From the NCBI RefSeq assembly GCF_933775445.1, contig NC_065873.1, positions 8,618,001 through 8,682,000 of the forward strand: a DNA stretch of 64,000 nucleotides, read 5' to 3'. This stretch comes from Argentina anserina (Eukaryota; Streptophyta; Magnoliopsida; Rosales; Rosaceae). The notes beneath the pieces are model-generated. The model saw only the letters and a list, made by a program, of their open reading frames with translations. It did no database searches and was not told the DNA's origin. Below are positions 22,668-34,148 of this stretch, in pieces. Both the position numbers and the translations under genes were made by a program. The number at the start of each line of letters is the position of its first letter. Within the stretch, counting starts at the first letter, position 1.

Positions 22668-23617
22668 TAGGGGTGGATACGGGTCAATACGGTTCGGTTT
22701 TGGACAAACCCATAACCCAACCCAAATTTTAAATTCGGTTCGATTCGGTTCGGGTTTTCTATTTTAGAGACTGTGACCTACAACCCAACCCAACCCGCAC
22801 AGTTTAGTTTTTTTTTTCAGTTTTACCTGTATGTAAAATACGTAATATTATATATTAATTTTAAAAGTACAAAATTTAACATAAAAATGAAAAACAAATG
22901 GTCTAATGATTATTCCATACCTAATTGACTCTAACATCTCCATAGTGCATATTTAGCTCAAGTACAAAAAACTCTACTAAATTAAAATCAGAGAGGAACA
23001 AAAATATTTGCACTCCTTATGGGTTTAGGTAATTGAACATCGCTAAGTCCGTAATGTAGGTCATCTGGTATGTCAAAGTCTTCTTTCATGTCTCATGTGA
23101 TCTGTTATTGATACTTATTCATTGAGGATATGAAACATTAATAAAATCATTGATTAGAGAATTCAATTTTTAGAGTCACGATACAAATAGAAGCGACAGG
23201 AAATAGAGATCGAAGGAGGTGAGGAGAGAAGAGGGAGGAGGGAGGAGTTATATGGATTGGTTTTGCGGAATGAAGTGAACTTTTAATATAGCGCTAAACT
23301 AAAAAGTGAAGATTTAGAAAGAGAGGGCCATAAGTTTTTTTTTGTCTGAGATGAGAGAGACCGCAAGATTGATTAGATTAGTTTTACATTTTTTTAAATA
23401 ATTAAAGTAAAAATATACCAAAACGATGACGTTAATCGTTGAATTCAGGTTATTTGGGTCTGTTGGTTTTATTCGGTTTATGAGGGACTAAACCCAAAAC
23501 CCAACCCAAACATAATCGGTCCGATTTTTTATTTTTGATTCGGTTTTTCTTTCGGTTTTCGGTTTTTTAAGATTTAGATATGGTTTTTTTTCGGTTTTCG
23601 GGGCGTGTCCACCCCTA
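22668..23617. mobile_element. hAT-type MITE, 950 bp
   Basis: The ends are TAGGGGTGGA (left) and its inverted copy TCCACCCCTA (right). Flanks are TCACAACT (22660-22667) and TCACAACC (23618-23625), an 8-bp target duplication with one change, as in hAT. The subterminal zones are rich in CGGTTCGGTTTT-like and AACCCAACCC motifs. It has no coding capacity. Confidence 0.8.
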
Positions 23618-23830
23618 TCACAACCATTACACCAAGTATTAGAGTTCACCGATGAGTATTTTCTGCTGCAAATTTGAAGTACCTTTCATGTCTAAAATAT
23701 GCGACTTTCAAACGAAGGTTACGTAGTTTACAGTTGATGGAAGACATCTTGATAAAATACGGTATGATTTAGTCAATGTCCCTTTTGATGCTCATGGTTT
23801 TGCATTTAAATTCAGTGTTGTTCGTAAGGA

Positions 23831-24043
23831 ATGGTATATGAGTACTATGTTGTTTGGGTTGGAAAGGAACCAGGAATATACAAGACATGGATGCAATGTA
23901 AGAATAACACCGACGCTTGTCAAAGACCAGTGTACAAGGGGTACAACACTTTAGAAGAAGCCGCGGCTGCAATTCGATTGCCTCCCCTTACGCTTGAATG
24001 GTATACCCTCCAAATGGCCTTTCAATATTCCCACCGAAGCTGA
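23831..24043 (+). pseudogene. RNase H1 N-terminal (hybrid-binding / Cauli_VI-type) domain fragment
   Basis: About residues 4-48 of a 70-codon frame carry the hallmark of this small domain: EYYVVWVGKEPGIYKTWMQC, then YKGYNTLEEAAAAIR. The domain binds RNA-DNA hybrids in RNase H1 and also occurs in caulimovirus transactivators and in many plant transposon-borne proteins. The usual middle motif (V.G..GA.FK) is degraded to a polar stretch. No catalytic RNase H domain follows within 350 bases, so this is a fragment. I favour a transposon-derived origin over a viral one, because no other caulimovirus-like motif is seen nearby. Confidence 0.6.
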
Positions 24044-24377
24044 GGGAATGTTAAACAACTTAAAAAGTCGTCAAAAAGATAAATCTGCAGGGTCTTGAAC
24101 GACTTCTAATGTGAAAGCCACTTTGGAAGGAAATGGGAAGACGCTGACACCAGATGGAATGTTGGTGATATCTCCATGCTTATGAAACATCTACAATTCT
24201 AAAATAATCTGTTAAAATTATGGTATCATTATGCATATGCATTATGTTTGTATACTTAGGGATTAAGTAAGTGCTCATATTGAAAATTAGTTTGTTTGAA
24301 TATGCTTTTATTATGTTATATCATTAAGTATGTTAAATTAGGGATCAAAGAATTAGATTTCATCTTTGGCAAACTCC
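24044..24377. other. AT-rich spacer
   Basis: No frame or element end is recognised between the RNase H1 N-domain fragment and the CACTA-type MITE. Confidence 0.5.
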
Positions 24378-24380
24378 TTG

Positions 24381-24619
24381 CACTACAAAAAACATATGTA
24401 TATGCCACAAATACAAAAGTCATACAAGTATGGATTTGTGGCCCTTAGTGGTGTGACAATTATGAAAAGATCTCACATTTGCATTCAAATGTGGCAATTT
24501 GATTATTATAATAATTAAATTGTCATATTTGCATAAAATTTGTGGTATTTTTTTACAACGGCCACCAAGGTAAAGGCCACATATGATGTGTGCCTTTTTT
24601 GTCAAATGTTTTTGTAGTC
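24381..24619. mobile_element. CACTA-type MITE, 239 bp
   Basis: Begins CACTACAAAAAACAT and ends with ATGTTTTTGTAGTC, an inverted copy with the last base changed. TTG flanks it on both sides (24378-24380 and 24620-24622), the 3-bp duplication expected for CACTA (En/Spm). CACTACAAAAA is the standard CACTA terminus. Confidence 0.75.
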
Positions 24620-24622
24620 TTG

Positions 24623-25240
24623 TACCGTTGTACATACTAATCAGTATACACCCACCACCATGCTACTCATACGAAAGTGGCACAAAAAAGTTTTGTAATT
24701 TCTTATGCACGCACACCGCTGCTTGGCAAGCGGAACGGAGGGCCCGGAATAATTTCCAAGGGCAAAGCTCCAAACTTGTAGGTATTAAACTGAGGGTTAA
24801 ACTGATACCCATGACCTGTTGGACTAAATACCTAACATAAACTCCACTGCATTAACAACATAAGATGTTTACTTCTATGACCATGAAACATTAATAGCAA
24901 GATAGTAACATGCACCATAACCAAGGTGCTAATAAACAATCTAACTACCTGATTAACAACATTAACAGTCAAAATATCCATGCCCATAGCATGTTCGACG
25001 AAATGACAAAGAGTCGTTACACAAGATTATCATTCCCAGATTAACAGACTTAAGATTTCCTTCTACCCGAAGTTTGATTAACTAAATCTATGACAACAGA
25101 TGGCGATTTGAAATGGTAGAAATAATTATTGAAAACATTTGCATTCTTCAACCAACTAAAGAGTAATAATGAATCATACTACCTCAGCTGTCCTGCCTTA
25201 GATTCATTCTTCATACGACCCTTCATTCACCAGGACCTTT
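24623..25240. other. Unassigned spacer
   Basis: No frame with a recognisable motif; AT-rich with no clear element ends. Confidence 0.4.
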
Positions 25241-25632
25241 TCATTTTACTTTGGTCTTACTCAATTTTTCGGCTCGGTGTTTGAATAATTTCCCTACCTG
25301 ACTTGTTGTTCCGACTCCTTTTGTTGATATACCACGACTGTTGACCCCACATACCGATGAGGGTTGAAGACCAACCATTTTCTTATGTGCCGGCTTCCTC
25401 ACACCTATTACGACACTCATAGTTTTTCCATTCCCACCGGATGTTGACACTTGAAGCCACTTGACAGGTCTTCTAGGACTATGTTCATAGAACCCCTGCA
25501 ATGATTCTTTGGTGAAATCATCGTATTTTCACACGAAATGGGTGTATATCCTTCAGTCCCTGGACGTTGCAGAATGTATGTCATCTTCCCTTCAGACTGA
25601 GCTTGTTTGTATGTCGACAGTGGGCCATGCAT
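25241..25632 (-). other. Two overlapping minus-strand frames, possible protein remnant
   Basis: Frames at 25632-25417 (TYILQRPGTEGYTPISCENT) and 25501-25241 (QGFYEHSPRRPVKWLQVSTS) overlap in different phases. The second has a basic, Gly/Lys-rich tail. The join could be an intron or a frame change. I do not recognise a family. Confidence 0.25.
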
Positions 25633-25774
25633 GGCAATCTAAGTCAACATTTTCAAGCGGTTCAGCCACTGTTGATCACTACAATTTGCACTAAATATGA
25701 TTACAATAATAATTGTCATACCTTCATTTTGGTTATTTAATTTTTTATTTCTAACCAGCCGAATATTAGTCAAG

Positions 25775-26362
25775 GCCATGTCATCTCGAGGACATGCATG
25801 GGCAATCTCCCTTAACAGCCAAACAAAAGAGGGGACTTTCGCCTTGAGAACATGCATGACAATCCCCTTCACATAAAAAAAGGGCTTTTCACCTTGAGGA
25901 CATGCAAATTTCGCCTTGAGGACATGCATGTTAATCCCCTTCATTGAAAAAAAAAAGTACCTTTGGCTTTGGTGACATACACGGCGATCTCTTTTCCAAA
26001 AAATAAAGGAGCATTTGGCTTTGGCGACATGCATGGGAATCTCCTTCACATAAAAAAAAGTGTCTTTGGCTTTGGTGACATGCATGGTGATCTCTTTCCC
26101 AAAAAAAAAAGAGCCTTTGGCTGGCTTTGGCTTTGACGATATGCATGGCGATCTCCCTCACATCCAAAAAAAAGAAAAAAAAGGTGCCATAGGCTTTAGC
26201 TTTTGTGACATGCATGGTAATCTCCTTCACAACCAACAAAAAAAATCATGCCTTTGGCTTTGGTAATATGCATGGCGATATCATTCACAGCAAAACAAAA
26301 ACGTGTCTTTGGCTTTGGTGACATGCACTGCAATCTTCTTCACAGCCAAAAAACAAAGAGGA
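25775..26362. repeat. Minisatellite, units of about 50-65 bp
   Basis: About eleven degenerate units each contain GACATGCATG (a near-palindrome), then AATCTCCTTCAC and a poly-A tract of 7-11 bases. Units on the left carry TTCGCCTTGAG, those on the right TTTGGCTTTGGT, so the array has two sub-families that meet near 25960. Minus-strand frames across it merely translate the repeat. Confidence 0.85.
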
Positions 26363-28033
26363 GAAGTGGTGGTGATATACGATGTGTGCCTTTTCATCAC
26401 TAGTAAGCCAAGCCATGCTCCATACATAACACATTCATAGACATCATGCACCCTTCACGCAGTCCCACGCGGTTTACCTGAATATTGGTAACATACGATT
26501 AATTTACTTCTTACTCGCATTTGTAGTAACGACAAGTCAGGTCCTATCCTTGAAAGTTTCACATTTTCCTACAACTTCTACAAAGCAAGAATGTATTTTT
26601 GGGTTTTTGGCTGATTATGTGACCCGTGACATACGAGTCACATGATCAACGGGGCTAATGTTGATACCAAAAAATTTCACTTTATTTTTTTGTCTAAGTA
26701 TGAAGAGCTTTGAAAGGCAAAGCTTGGGCCTAAGCTTGGGCCTGGGCTACAACTTGGTTCATAAAACAATGCTCAAAAATTATTATAGTTAGATATTTAC
26801 TCATTATCTCACCCAGGGAAACTAAAAGGAAAATAGCTAATCATGTCGTGTCATGCCATGCTCAAAAGGGTGCAGGGAGCAAACACACGAGCCAAGCATC
26901 CCCCCTAAATTAAACCGCACTTGAGCCATGTCATGCACTTCCACACTCTTTTCCTTGGGCCAACGTAGTCTCTTATGGATACCCAGCCCACCTAAGAATA
27001 AGGCAAGTCATGCTATCCATGCCCATGTGCCCTCCTCCTCGGCAGATGGTCCCATACAGAGGCCACTAAATACACAGGAGTTTACACAATTCATACACAC
27101 GCCAATACAAGCCAACACATGCCAAGCTTAGACAAACACATGCCAACACTGACGTAGCGTGCCACGTGGCCAATTAGCAACGTGTACCCAAGACACCGGT
27201 CAAATGGGGCTTATCGGTGGGTTGTGGTATGGATGGATACATGATTCTACAAGGCCTAAGGAAGCCAAATATCAAGTATCTAAGGCATCTTGGGAGTCAA
27301 GGACCAAACTTGAATTTGGATTTCCCGTGGCTTATAACAGGTATCTCTCATAACCTAGGGCATCTAGTGTCACATGGTACTTCAAGCCAAACCTTATATC
27401 ACCATAATTTTCACCCTTTTGGATTGAAGGAAACCCGAGGCCCATTTATCATCTAGGCTCATAACCAAGAATAGCTTGGTAGGAAGCCAATATTAAGTCT
27501 CAAAACAACGTGAGCCTGTTGTCTATTCTTTACGCTCTTTTAGCTTAAGAGTCAAGACCTTGGTAGTAAAAAGAATAGCCTCACCTTTGCTAAAATAAGA
27601 GGTCACAAGTCCTTTTTAAACCCCATCGCTAGTGAAAAAAATCTATTTAAAGGAGGGCTACAGTGAACGAGGGGGCAACCAGACTTCTACATACAAACTA
27701 CCACCTCCACCACCTTCTTCATGCATACCTAAAATCACCACCCTCATCCCAAACATCCACATATGTTTCACTTTGATATCACCAACACCCACATCAAGCC
27801 TTTCATCATGTCCATGAGCATGCATCTTGTTACACTCATGAGATCCTAGCTCCTCCATCAAGCTCACCACTAAGTCCCTTTGTGATTTCTCACGCCCGGA
27901 GCCTTTGCAACATCACAACATAGTCTTTCCAAGGAGAGGCTTTGGGCTTAGTCTTGCAACTCATAAGGGGAAGACTATATCATCAAGCCCAACACCGGCT
28001 ATCATTGTGATCTTCAATTTTCGACCCCAACAA
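26363..28033. other. Unassigned sequence, possibly an old LTR
   Basis: No coding motif is found. The right part (27150-28033) has promoter-like and polyadenylation-like composition and ends TTCGACCCCAACA just before the direct duplication, which could be an LTR end. I see no matching start or target duplication. Small plus-strand frames here are not supported. Confidence 0.3.
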
Positions 28034-28572
28034 ATGTCATGAGTTTGATTCAAACAACACCCATGAACCATTGTCCTAGTACCACTGATCATATAAAAAT
28101 GACATAATGTTAATGGCCACCGTAATGCTACTAACCCTTAAAAACAACGTAATGCTATTGACACTAAAAATGGCATAATGCTACTAACCCTCAACAATGT
28201 CGTCCTAATGCTACTGATCCTCAATAATGTAATAAAGAAAAATTAAAAAGTGTAAAATTATAATTTAGTGATTCACACAATATGTTAGTTTGAATGGATG
28301 GAAATTTGCTAGTGCTAATATTGAAAAGCAAACTTGTTATTGATAATTATGCACTAAATTGTATCTATTGGTATTTTTTGTGTATAAAAAAAAAGGTTTT
28401 TACCACGCACTACAATTTAGTCAGAATAATTATCAATAAAAAGACCTAAGCTTCAACTCTATTATCCATGTGCAAACTATGATCCTCTATATCCCAAAGC
28501 TTCAACTCTCTCTCTCTCTCTCTATACAACGTCGAAGCCTCAACAATTATGTTGATGCTTCCATGACCCTCT
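28034..28572 (+). repeat. Direct duplication, copy 1
   Basis: Starts AATGTCATGAGTTTGATTC and ends with TTGATGCTTCCA; copy 2 lies at 29162-31871. Shared blocks include CATAATGCTACTGACCCTCAA, ACTACAATTTAG, CCATGTGCAAACT, a CT run and TATGTTGATGCTTCC. Copy 1 has neither the MITE nor the LTR found in copy 2 and so shows both empty sites. Confidence 0.7.
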
Positions 28573-29161
28573 ACAATTGCCGCAGGCAGCTCAGACCCAA
28601 CTTAATGATGGCCGGGCATGAGATCGCACTAGACCACTTCGATTATGAGTCAGGGGATTAGAACATAGCGGCCCTAAAAAACCTCTCTTATATAGATCCC
28701 CTTGTAGATCTCTACTTGCTGATCATAAAGGCTGAGGTTGAGCCGAAATAGGAACCAATAAAAGCGTCATTGTGTCGACAAAATATTTTTAACTCGACTT
28801 GGGTCGTTGTCAACTTGAACTACAAAATCAAATCCGATTGGGCTAGAATGATTTAGGGGGTATGCCATCAAGACCAGGTCTGAGATTTTGCTCTCCAGGA
28901 ATGCAGTAGCTTTAAGAAGCCGGCGGTGGAAGTGGTTTCAATGATGATGTTGATCTCCAACCTCTTTGGTTTTGATGGCTAATGATGTCTATGGCTTTGG
29001 ATGGGTGTTTTAGGTTGGTTTTTTTGTTGTGATTTAGCATTTCAAATGCGTTTTTATTCTTATTTTAATTTTGGGTTTATTATGTTATTGATGTTCATAA
29101 GCCTACTGTGGAACAATTAGAAATTTAGAGTCAATACATTCTAGACTACTAATTTTATGTA
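28573..29161. other. Sequence between the two duplication copies
   Basis: A short plus-strand frame (28470-28661) crosses the end of copy 1 but has no recognisable motif. Nothing else is supported. Confidence 0.4.
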
Positions 29162-29445
29162 AAATGTCATGAGTTTGATTCAAACACCATTGAACCATTG
29201 TCCTAGTGATACTGATCGTATAAGAATGTCATAATGCTACTGCCCCCAGCATAATGTTATTGACAAAGAAAAACAAAGTAATGTTATTGAAGCTTAAAAA
29301 GGCATAATGCTACTGACCCTCAATAATGTTGGCCTAATGCTACTGATGCTCAATAATGTCGTAATTTTTTTTTAAAAAAAGGGTAAAATCATAATTTATT
29401 GATTAACATAATCTGTTAGTTTAAATGGGTGGAAATCCACTAAAG

Positions 29446-29772
29446 CTGTGTTTGGATGAAGTAATCTTACTTTGATAGAAATCTTATTTTCATGGAAATT
29501 CTATTTTCAGGAATATAAAATTCTAAGAATTGAGAATTCGTTTGTTTGAATATTATTCCCTGGATTTTAAAAAATGGTTAGAATTGCATAGAAAAGATTG
29601 GGAATTGAAGAATGACACATTTTTTCTATGGAAAATAAACAGGGAAAACAAGTTTCAAATTCCCTTTATCTAATTTACAGTTTCCTTTGAATTTCAATCC
29701 AAACATGAAGATGAATATCAAATTTATGGAATTAATTAAATTCCTCATTGTTTTTCCTCTATCCAAACACAG
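29446..29772. mobile_element. MITE, about 327 bp, CTGTGTTTGGAT ends
   Basis: CTGTGTTTGGAT at the left is inverted at the right (ATCCAAACACAG). The block is absent from duplication copy 1, which supports insertion. A clear target duplication is not visible, so the superfamily is open. Confidence 0.65.
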
Positions 29773-29947
29773 TATTATGCTTCTATTAATAATTATGGAC
29801 TCAAAGTTGTATCTATTGTAATTTTGTATAAAGAAAAAGTGTTTTTACCACTAACTACAATTTAGTGGGAATAATTATCAATAACAAGACCTAAGTTTCT
29901 ATTTCCCATGTGCAAACTGTGCACCCTCATGTCGTTTCTGCTATATC

Positions 29948-31733
29948 TGATAAGAGCACAAAGTGTGACGTTTTTAATGTGTTTATGCCCTATTCTTACT
30001 CTCTGTTACCTCTTATTTAGTATGTTTTAGTTTCTTTTGTATGAATAAGTGTCTAGGTAAAGCTTATATCGATTATGAGTGAATTGATGATGAAATCGTG
30101 CTAAGTGTTAAGAATCTTTGTTGAGATATGATTCCTTGTTCGAGTAGGATTCATCATTTCCTATTTCTTTGTTTCTAACGTACTTATTCTTATTAGAAAA
30201 GACAAATCCATGTTGGAGAAGGAAAGCAATCCTAGTTGCGCAAGGAATAAGGAGAGGTCGTGCGACATTGATGGTTTCCTATTGGGAGTTGGATTCTAAA
30301 ACCAAGTTGGAGATGGATTTCCAAGGTGTATATGAAGATATTTTCGTGCAAAACAAATCAGCATTAAAGGAGGAAGAAGATATGCAATTAATGTCCAATC
30401 CTTATCAGAATCAAAATTCTACCGTGCAGGTCATCCAACTTTGACGGGCTCCCCTGGACAGCTCACAATGACTCACACAATGTATGATATATGGATGAAA
30501 AGCTACGGACGTCGATTTTCAAATGCAATTGGAATCACCTCAATAGCTATTTTCTAGCGAAAGTTATGGCGACAACAAGGCACAAATGTCAGCTCTGCCG
30601 AATCGAGAAAATATAGGAAACCTAAACCAATTTGGTTTCAACTTTGTGGACTTTGTGGCCAGCCTCCCTTGGGTTTTTCCTCTATATATAGTACCTCATT
30701 TCCACAGAAAATAATCATCAACCTTGCTCACAAGACTAGCCAAAGCTCTGCCTTAAACACTACTCATCATCCTTAAAGCCATTCAAGCCGTAAACACCAT
30801 CTTCCTTTCATTCCATTCGATCCAAAGCGCTACGCCTAGGATTGCCATTCAAGTTGAAGCCGTGATGCCTTGTTTTGATACCGCTAAGGATATTTACAAA
30901 GTGTAACTCATTACTTCTTCAATTATATTTTCATTTCGGATTTTTTGTGTGATGTTGTATTTCTGTTTTTGGTTAGTTCCGAATTTGTGGAATACTCTTA
31001 TGTAGTTTACGATTTTGCAAGATGTTATAAAGTAGTTCTGAAATTATTTTCTATGATTTCTATGTAGATGCCGTGAGTTTATTATTCAATGATTTAATGA
31101 TTCTCTTTCTTGTGCGTTAACTATATGTGATTTAAGGCGCTAAGTTAGTTTTGCATATAGGATTGGTAAGTATTTTTGTTAACTTGTTAAATTAAGTGAC
31201 ATGCTTGACTTGTTAGTAATCACTAGGGATTAACCATGATCTATTTGCTATCTAAAATGCACTAAGTAATTAGATAAGAGATGAATCAATGAAGTGGTAA
31301 GATTGAGAATGATATGTTACCTTGTAATTTCTAAGCGCTAAGATAAGATTATCAAGCCATATTTCGAGTTAGGGATGCGCTAAGTAACCTAGTTCGGCAT
31401 TAGGTTGTTGTTTGTTCACTCAATACTTGTTTGCTAAGGCTCGGTGTTTACATAGGATGAGATTATGATTTCGAAGCTACTTGTGACGTTTTGTTTGGTG
31501 ATGTTTGTGTGTTGGTTGGTTGATCACATGTATATATTAGTTTAGGTTTTATTTTCTGTTTTTATACTTATAATCCATAACTATCAAATCTTTTTATCTC
31601 TTATGAATTCGTTGTTAAATGTTTGTGATTCTTTGCCTTGGTGGATCCCCAGTTTGTGAACGATACCCTCTTACTTTATACTACTAACGATGTTTACAGG
31701 GTTAATATTGATGTCGAGTAATCGAACCGATCA
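29948..31733 (+). mobile_element. LTR-type insertion, 1,786 bp (probable solo LTR)
   Basis: Starts TGATAAGAGCACAAAGTGTG and ends CGAACCGATCA, with TG...CA borders. TATC occurs on both sides (29944-29947 and 31734-31737). Duplication copy 1 has the uninterrupted site (CTATATCCC), so this is an insertion. A TATA-like element (CTATATATAG) lies near 30681. A 91-codon frame at 30169-30444 has no motif. No primer binding site or internal region follows the end. Confidence 0.72.
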
Positions 31734-31745
31734 TATCCTAGACTT

Positions 31746-31750
<5 letters not shown>

Positions 31751-31830
<80 letters not shown>
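31751..31830. repeat. (TC)40 microsatellite
   Basis: An uninterrupted run of 80 bases; the equivalent place in duplication copy 1 has only about ten repeats. Confidence 0.95.
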
Positions 31831-31834
<4 letters not shown>

Positions 31835-31871
31835 CGATAGCGAAGTCTTAGGAACTACGTTGATGCTTCCA

Positions 31872-32555
31872 ACACGCAACAAAAATAGAAAACCATTGCC
31901 AATAGTAAATGGGGACGGGGACTGTGGTGGAGGTAGAGATCTTTACCGTTGGCTTTTGTAGTCTCTCAATTGTAATTTGTTTTTAAATTTGTTGTGTAGA
32001 GGAAGTTTGAACTAAACAAGTGTCATAAGAGACGTGAAGGAAAGAGGGAGATACGTGGGATAGTTGGTTTAATAATTAGGATTTGTCTCCTCATACTTTT
32101 TAACAATTTGTCTTCTTGCAATTTAATTATGTCTTGGTTAATAGTTATGAGAAGGGGCCAAAAATGGAAAAATTGTTTAGGAATTCCATAACCCTACTAT
32201 ATTTAATCAATACTGATAATTTATACAAATAGATACATTATATATCTCTACTAACACAGGTGCAGAAGGTCACATTTGCGCGTGCGAATTCGAATTTATA
32301 TTTTTGTCGGCCATGTTAATGTTATTTATATTAATAATAAATTCATATTTGATAAAAATATATAGAAGAAATATGGGTGAAGGCATGCTTTGGTTTCTCA
32401 TCTCCCCTAATTCTTGAGTTTTTGACACCCTCAATTGTTCTTGAGTTCCTATTGAGCGGATCATCTCTTCCAAGTGATCACATATTCAGATACGGTCACA
32501 ATTATTGTCACGATTACTTTTACACTTCTCTTCTGAGAACGCAGTGCAACGATGT
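31872..32555. other. Spacer between the two inverted LTR copies
   Basis: AT-rich; no supported gene. Small frames on both strands near 32270-32592 have no motif. Confidence 0.4.
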
Positions 32556-32560
32556 CATGT

Positions 32561-34143
32561 TGATCGGTTTGATTACTCGACATCAATATTAACCTTGTAA
32601 GCATCATTAGTAGTATAAAGGAAGAGGGTATCGTTCACAAATCGGAGATCCACCAGGGCAAAGAATCACAAACATTTAACAACGAATTCACAAAGAGATT
32701 AAGGATTTGAGATATAAGTTTCGGAAAAAAGATAAAAACAGAAAAATAAAACCTACACTAATATATACATGTGATCAATCAACACTTACACAAACCATCA
32801 CCAAAACAATTCACATAAAAGCTAACGAAAATCAAGTTCTAGTCCTCCTCTAAGAATCATGCTGAGACACTGTTCTAGTCCTCCTCTAAGAATCATGCTG
32901 AGACACTATAATGTACAACTAAGGTTGAATCATGTCATTAGGGTCCAAAGCAGTAACCTAAACACATAGACACTTAACACATTCAACTTTTGCCAACGAC
33001 CTTCATTGAAATCTAACATACTTATTCTATCATGTAATTCCAACGCCATGCATATTGAATTCATTAAGCATGTTACCTACTTAACCAACAAACATGTAAT
33101 TTTCGAAACTACATAGAAAATATAAACATGTTCATAGTATAAGTCTTTAATCCAACAACCTAAATATCATGCTACAAGCGTATACATAACACTTAGATAT
33201 TGAAATCATACAATGATAGATCACGGTAGAAACCAAAAATCATAAAACCAAAAACTAGAAATCGCAACTTTATATGAATCGAAACAAATAGTTATTTCAT
33301 TGAAAAAATCGAAACAAGTTTACAAAGCATAAATCGCATACGCAACCAAGAACAAGAGAAACCTAAAACCGAAATTAACATGGAGAGAATCATGGTTACA
33401 CTTTATCAATCAAGCGATTCTACAAGGTGTAGCCGTAGCTTTCTAAGGGAATGGACTTCTTCACAAGCGTACTTCAAAGCTAAGGGGTGGTGATGGGTGA
33501 AATCAGATTTAGGGTTCTTAGATGATAGGTATGGAATTCGAGCATAGCTTTGGCTAGTAATTGCACAAGGTTGATGATGATTTCTCTATGATGCTGTGCC
33601 TCTATATATAGGAGTTGAAATAGCCTTTATGCCGTCCCACGTAGGAGATAAAATCAGTTTGGGAAGCTGAAATCTTCTTTGATATGAACTTTGATTCTTG
33701 TACTCCAAATCCAACTTGATGTAGGAAACCAAATCAAAATGAGAGACAACCAAAGGCTGCACGGCAACTCTCCATCTTGAATTAGGAAATGCTAGACCGG
33801 CCTATCTTCTCTCCGTATCCAACTCGGACATGATGTCCTTGTCACACTAGGAATACATCATGGCTCCACTACTCCTTGTCCTTCTAGGATTTGTCGTTCC
33901 TTAAAAGAAATCGACAATTAAGGAATAAGAAATAATGAAAATAGGAAAGTAGAATCCTAGTTGAGTAAGGAATCATAGCTCAATAAGGATTTCTAACACT
34001 TAGCACAATTTAATCATCAAAACATCCAAATTCGGCATAGCTCTACCTAACATACTAAATTACAAATAAGCTAAATAAGAAGTAACAAAACATAAGAATA
34101 TGACATAAATACATTAAGAACATCACACTTTGTGCTCCTATCA
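32561..34143 (-). mobile_element. Second LTR of the same family, inverted, 1,583 bp
   Basis: On the minus strand it starts TGATAGGAGCACAAAGTGTG and ends AAACCGATCA, matching 29948-31733 along its whole length with indels. Flanks CATGT (32556-32560) and CATGC (34144-34148) fit a 5-bp target duplication with one change. A TATA-like TATATATAGG is seen near 33602 (minus strand). Confidence 0.7.
32843..32908. repeat. 33-bp tandem duplication within the inverted LTR
   Basis: TCTAGTCCTCCTCTAAGAAT and the following CATGCTGAGACACT occur twice in a row; the other LTR copy does not show it. Confidence 0.75.
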
Positions 34144-34148
34144 CATGC

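Larger units (their letters stand above)
29162..31871 (+). repeat. Direct duplication, copy 2, interrupted by a MITE and an LTR
   Basis: Starts ATGTCATGAGTTTGATTC and ends GTTGATGCTTCCA, like copy 1. It is expanded from about 0.54 to 2.7 kb by insertions at 29446-29772 and 29948-31733 and by a longer CT microsatellite. Confidence 0.7.

Noticed and set aside
23831..24043. Endogenous pararetrovirus
   Set aside because: The Cauli_VI-type domain alone is not enough: no movement protein, coat-protein zinc finger, protease or reverse transcriptase motif of that type is near.
25639..26239. Minus-strand frames of 148 and 102 codons
   Set aside because: Translations of the GACATGCATG minisatellite with poly-A spacers; no start context or domain.
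25775..26362. CRISPR-like array
   Set aside because: Units are degenerate and adjoining, with no unique spacers, and the DNA is a plant nuclear genome.
31694..31882. Glu/Arg-alternating minus-strand frame
   Set aside because: Direct product of the (TC)40 microsatellite.
29948..34143. One foldback transposon with 1.7-kb arms
   Set aside because: Each arm has its own flanking duplication, and the left arm fills an empty site seen in the nearby duplication copy, which fits two separate LTR insertions.
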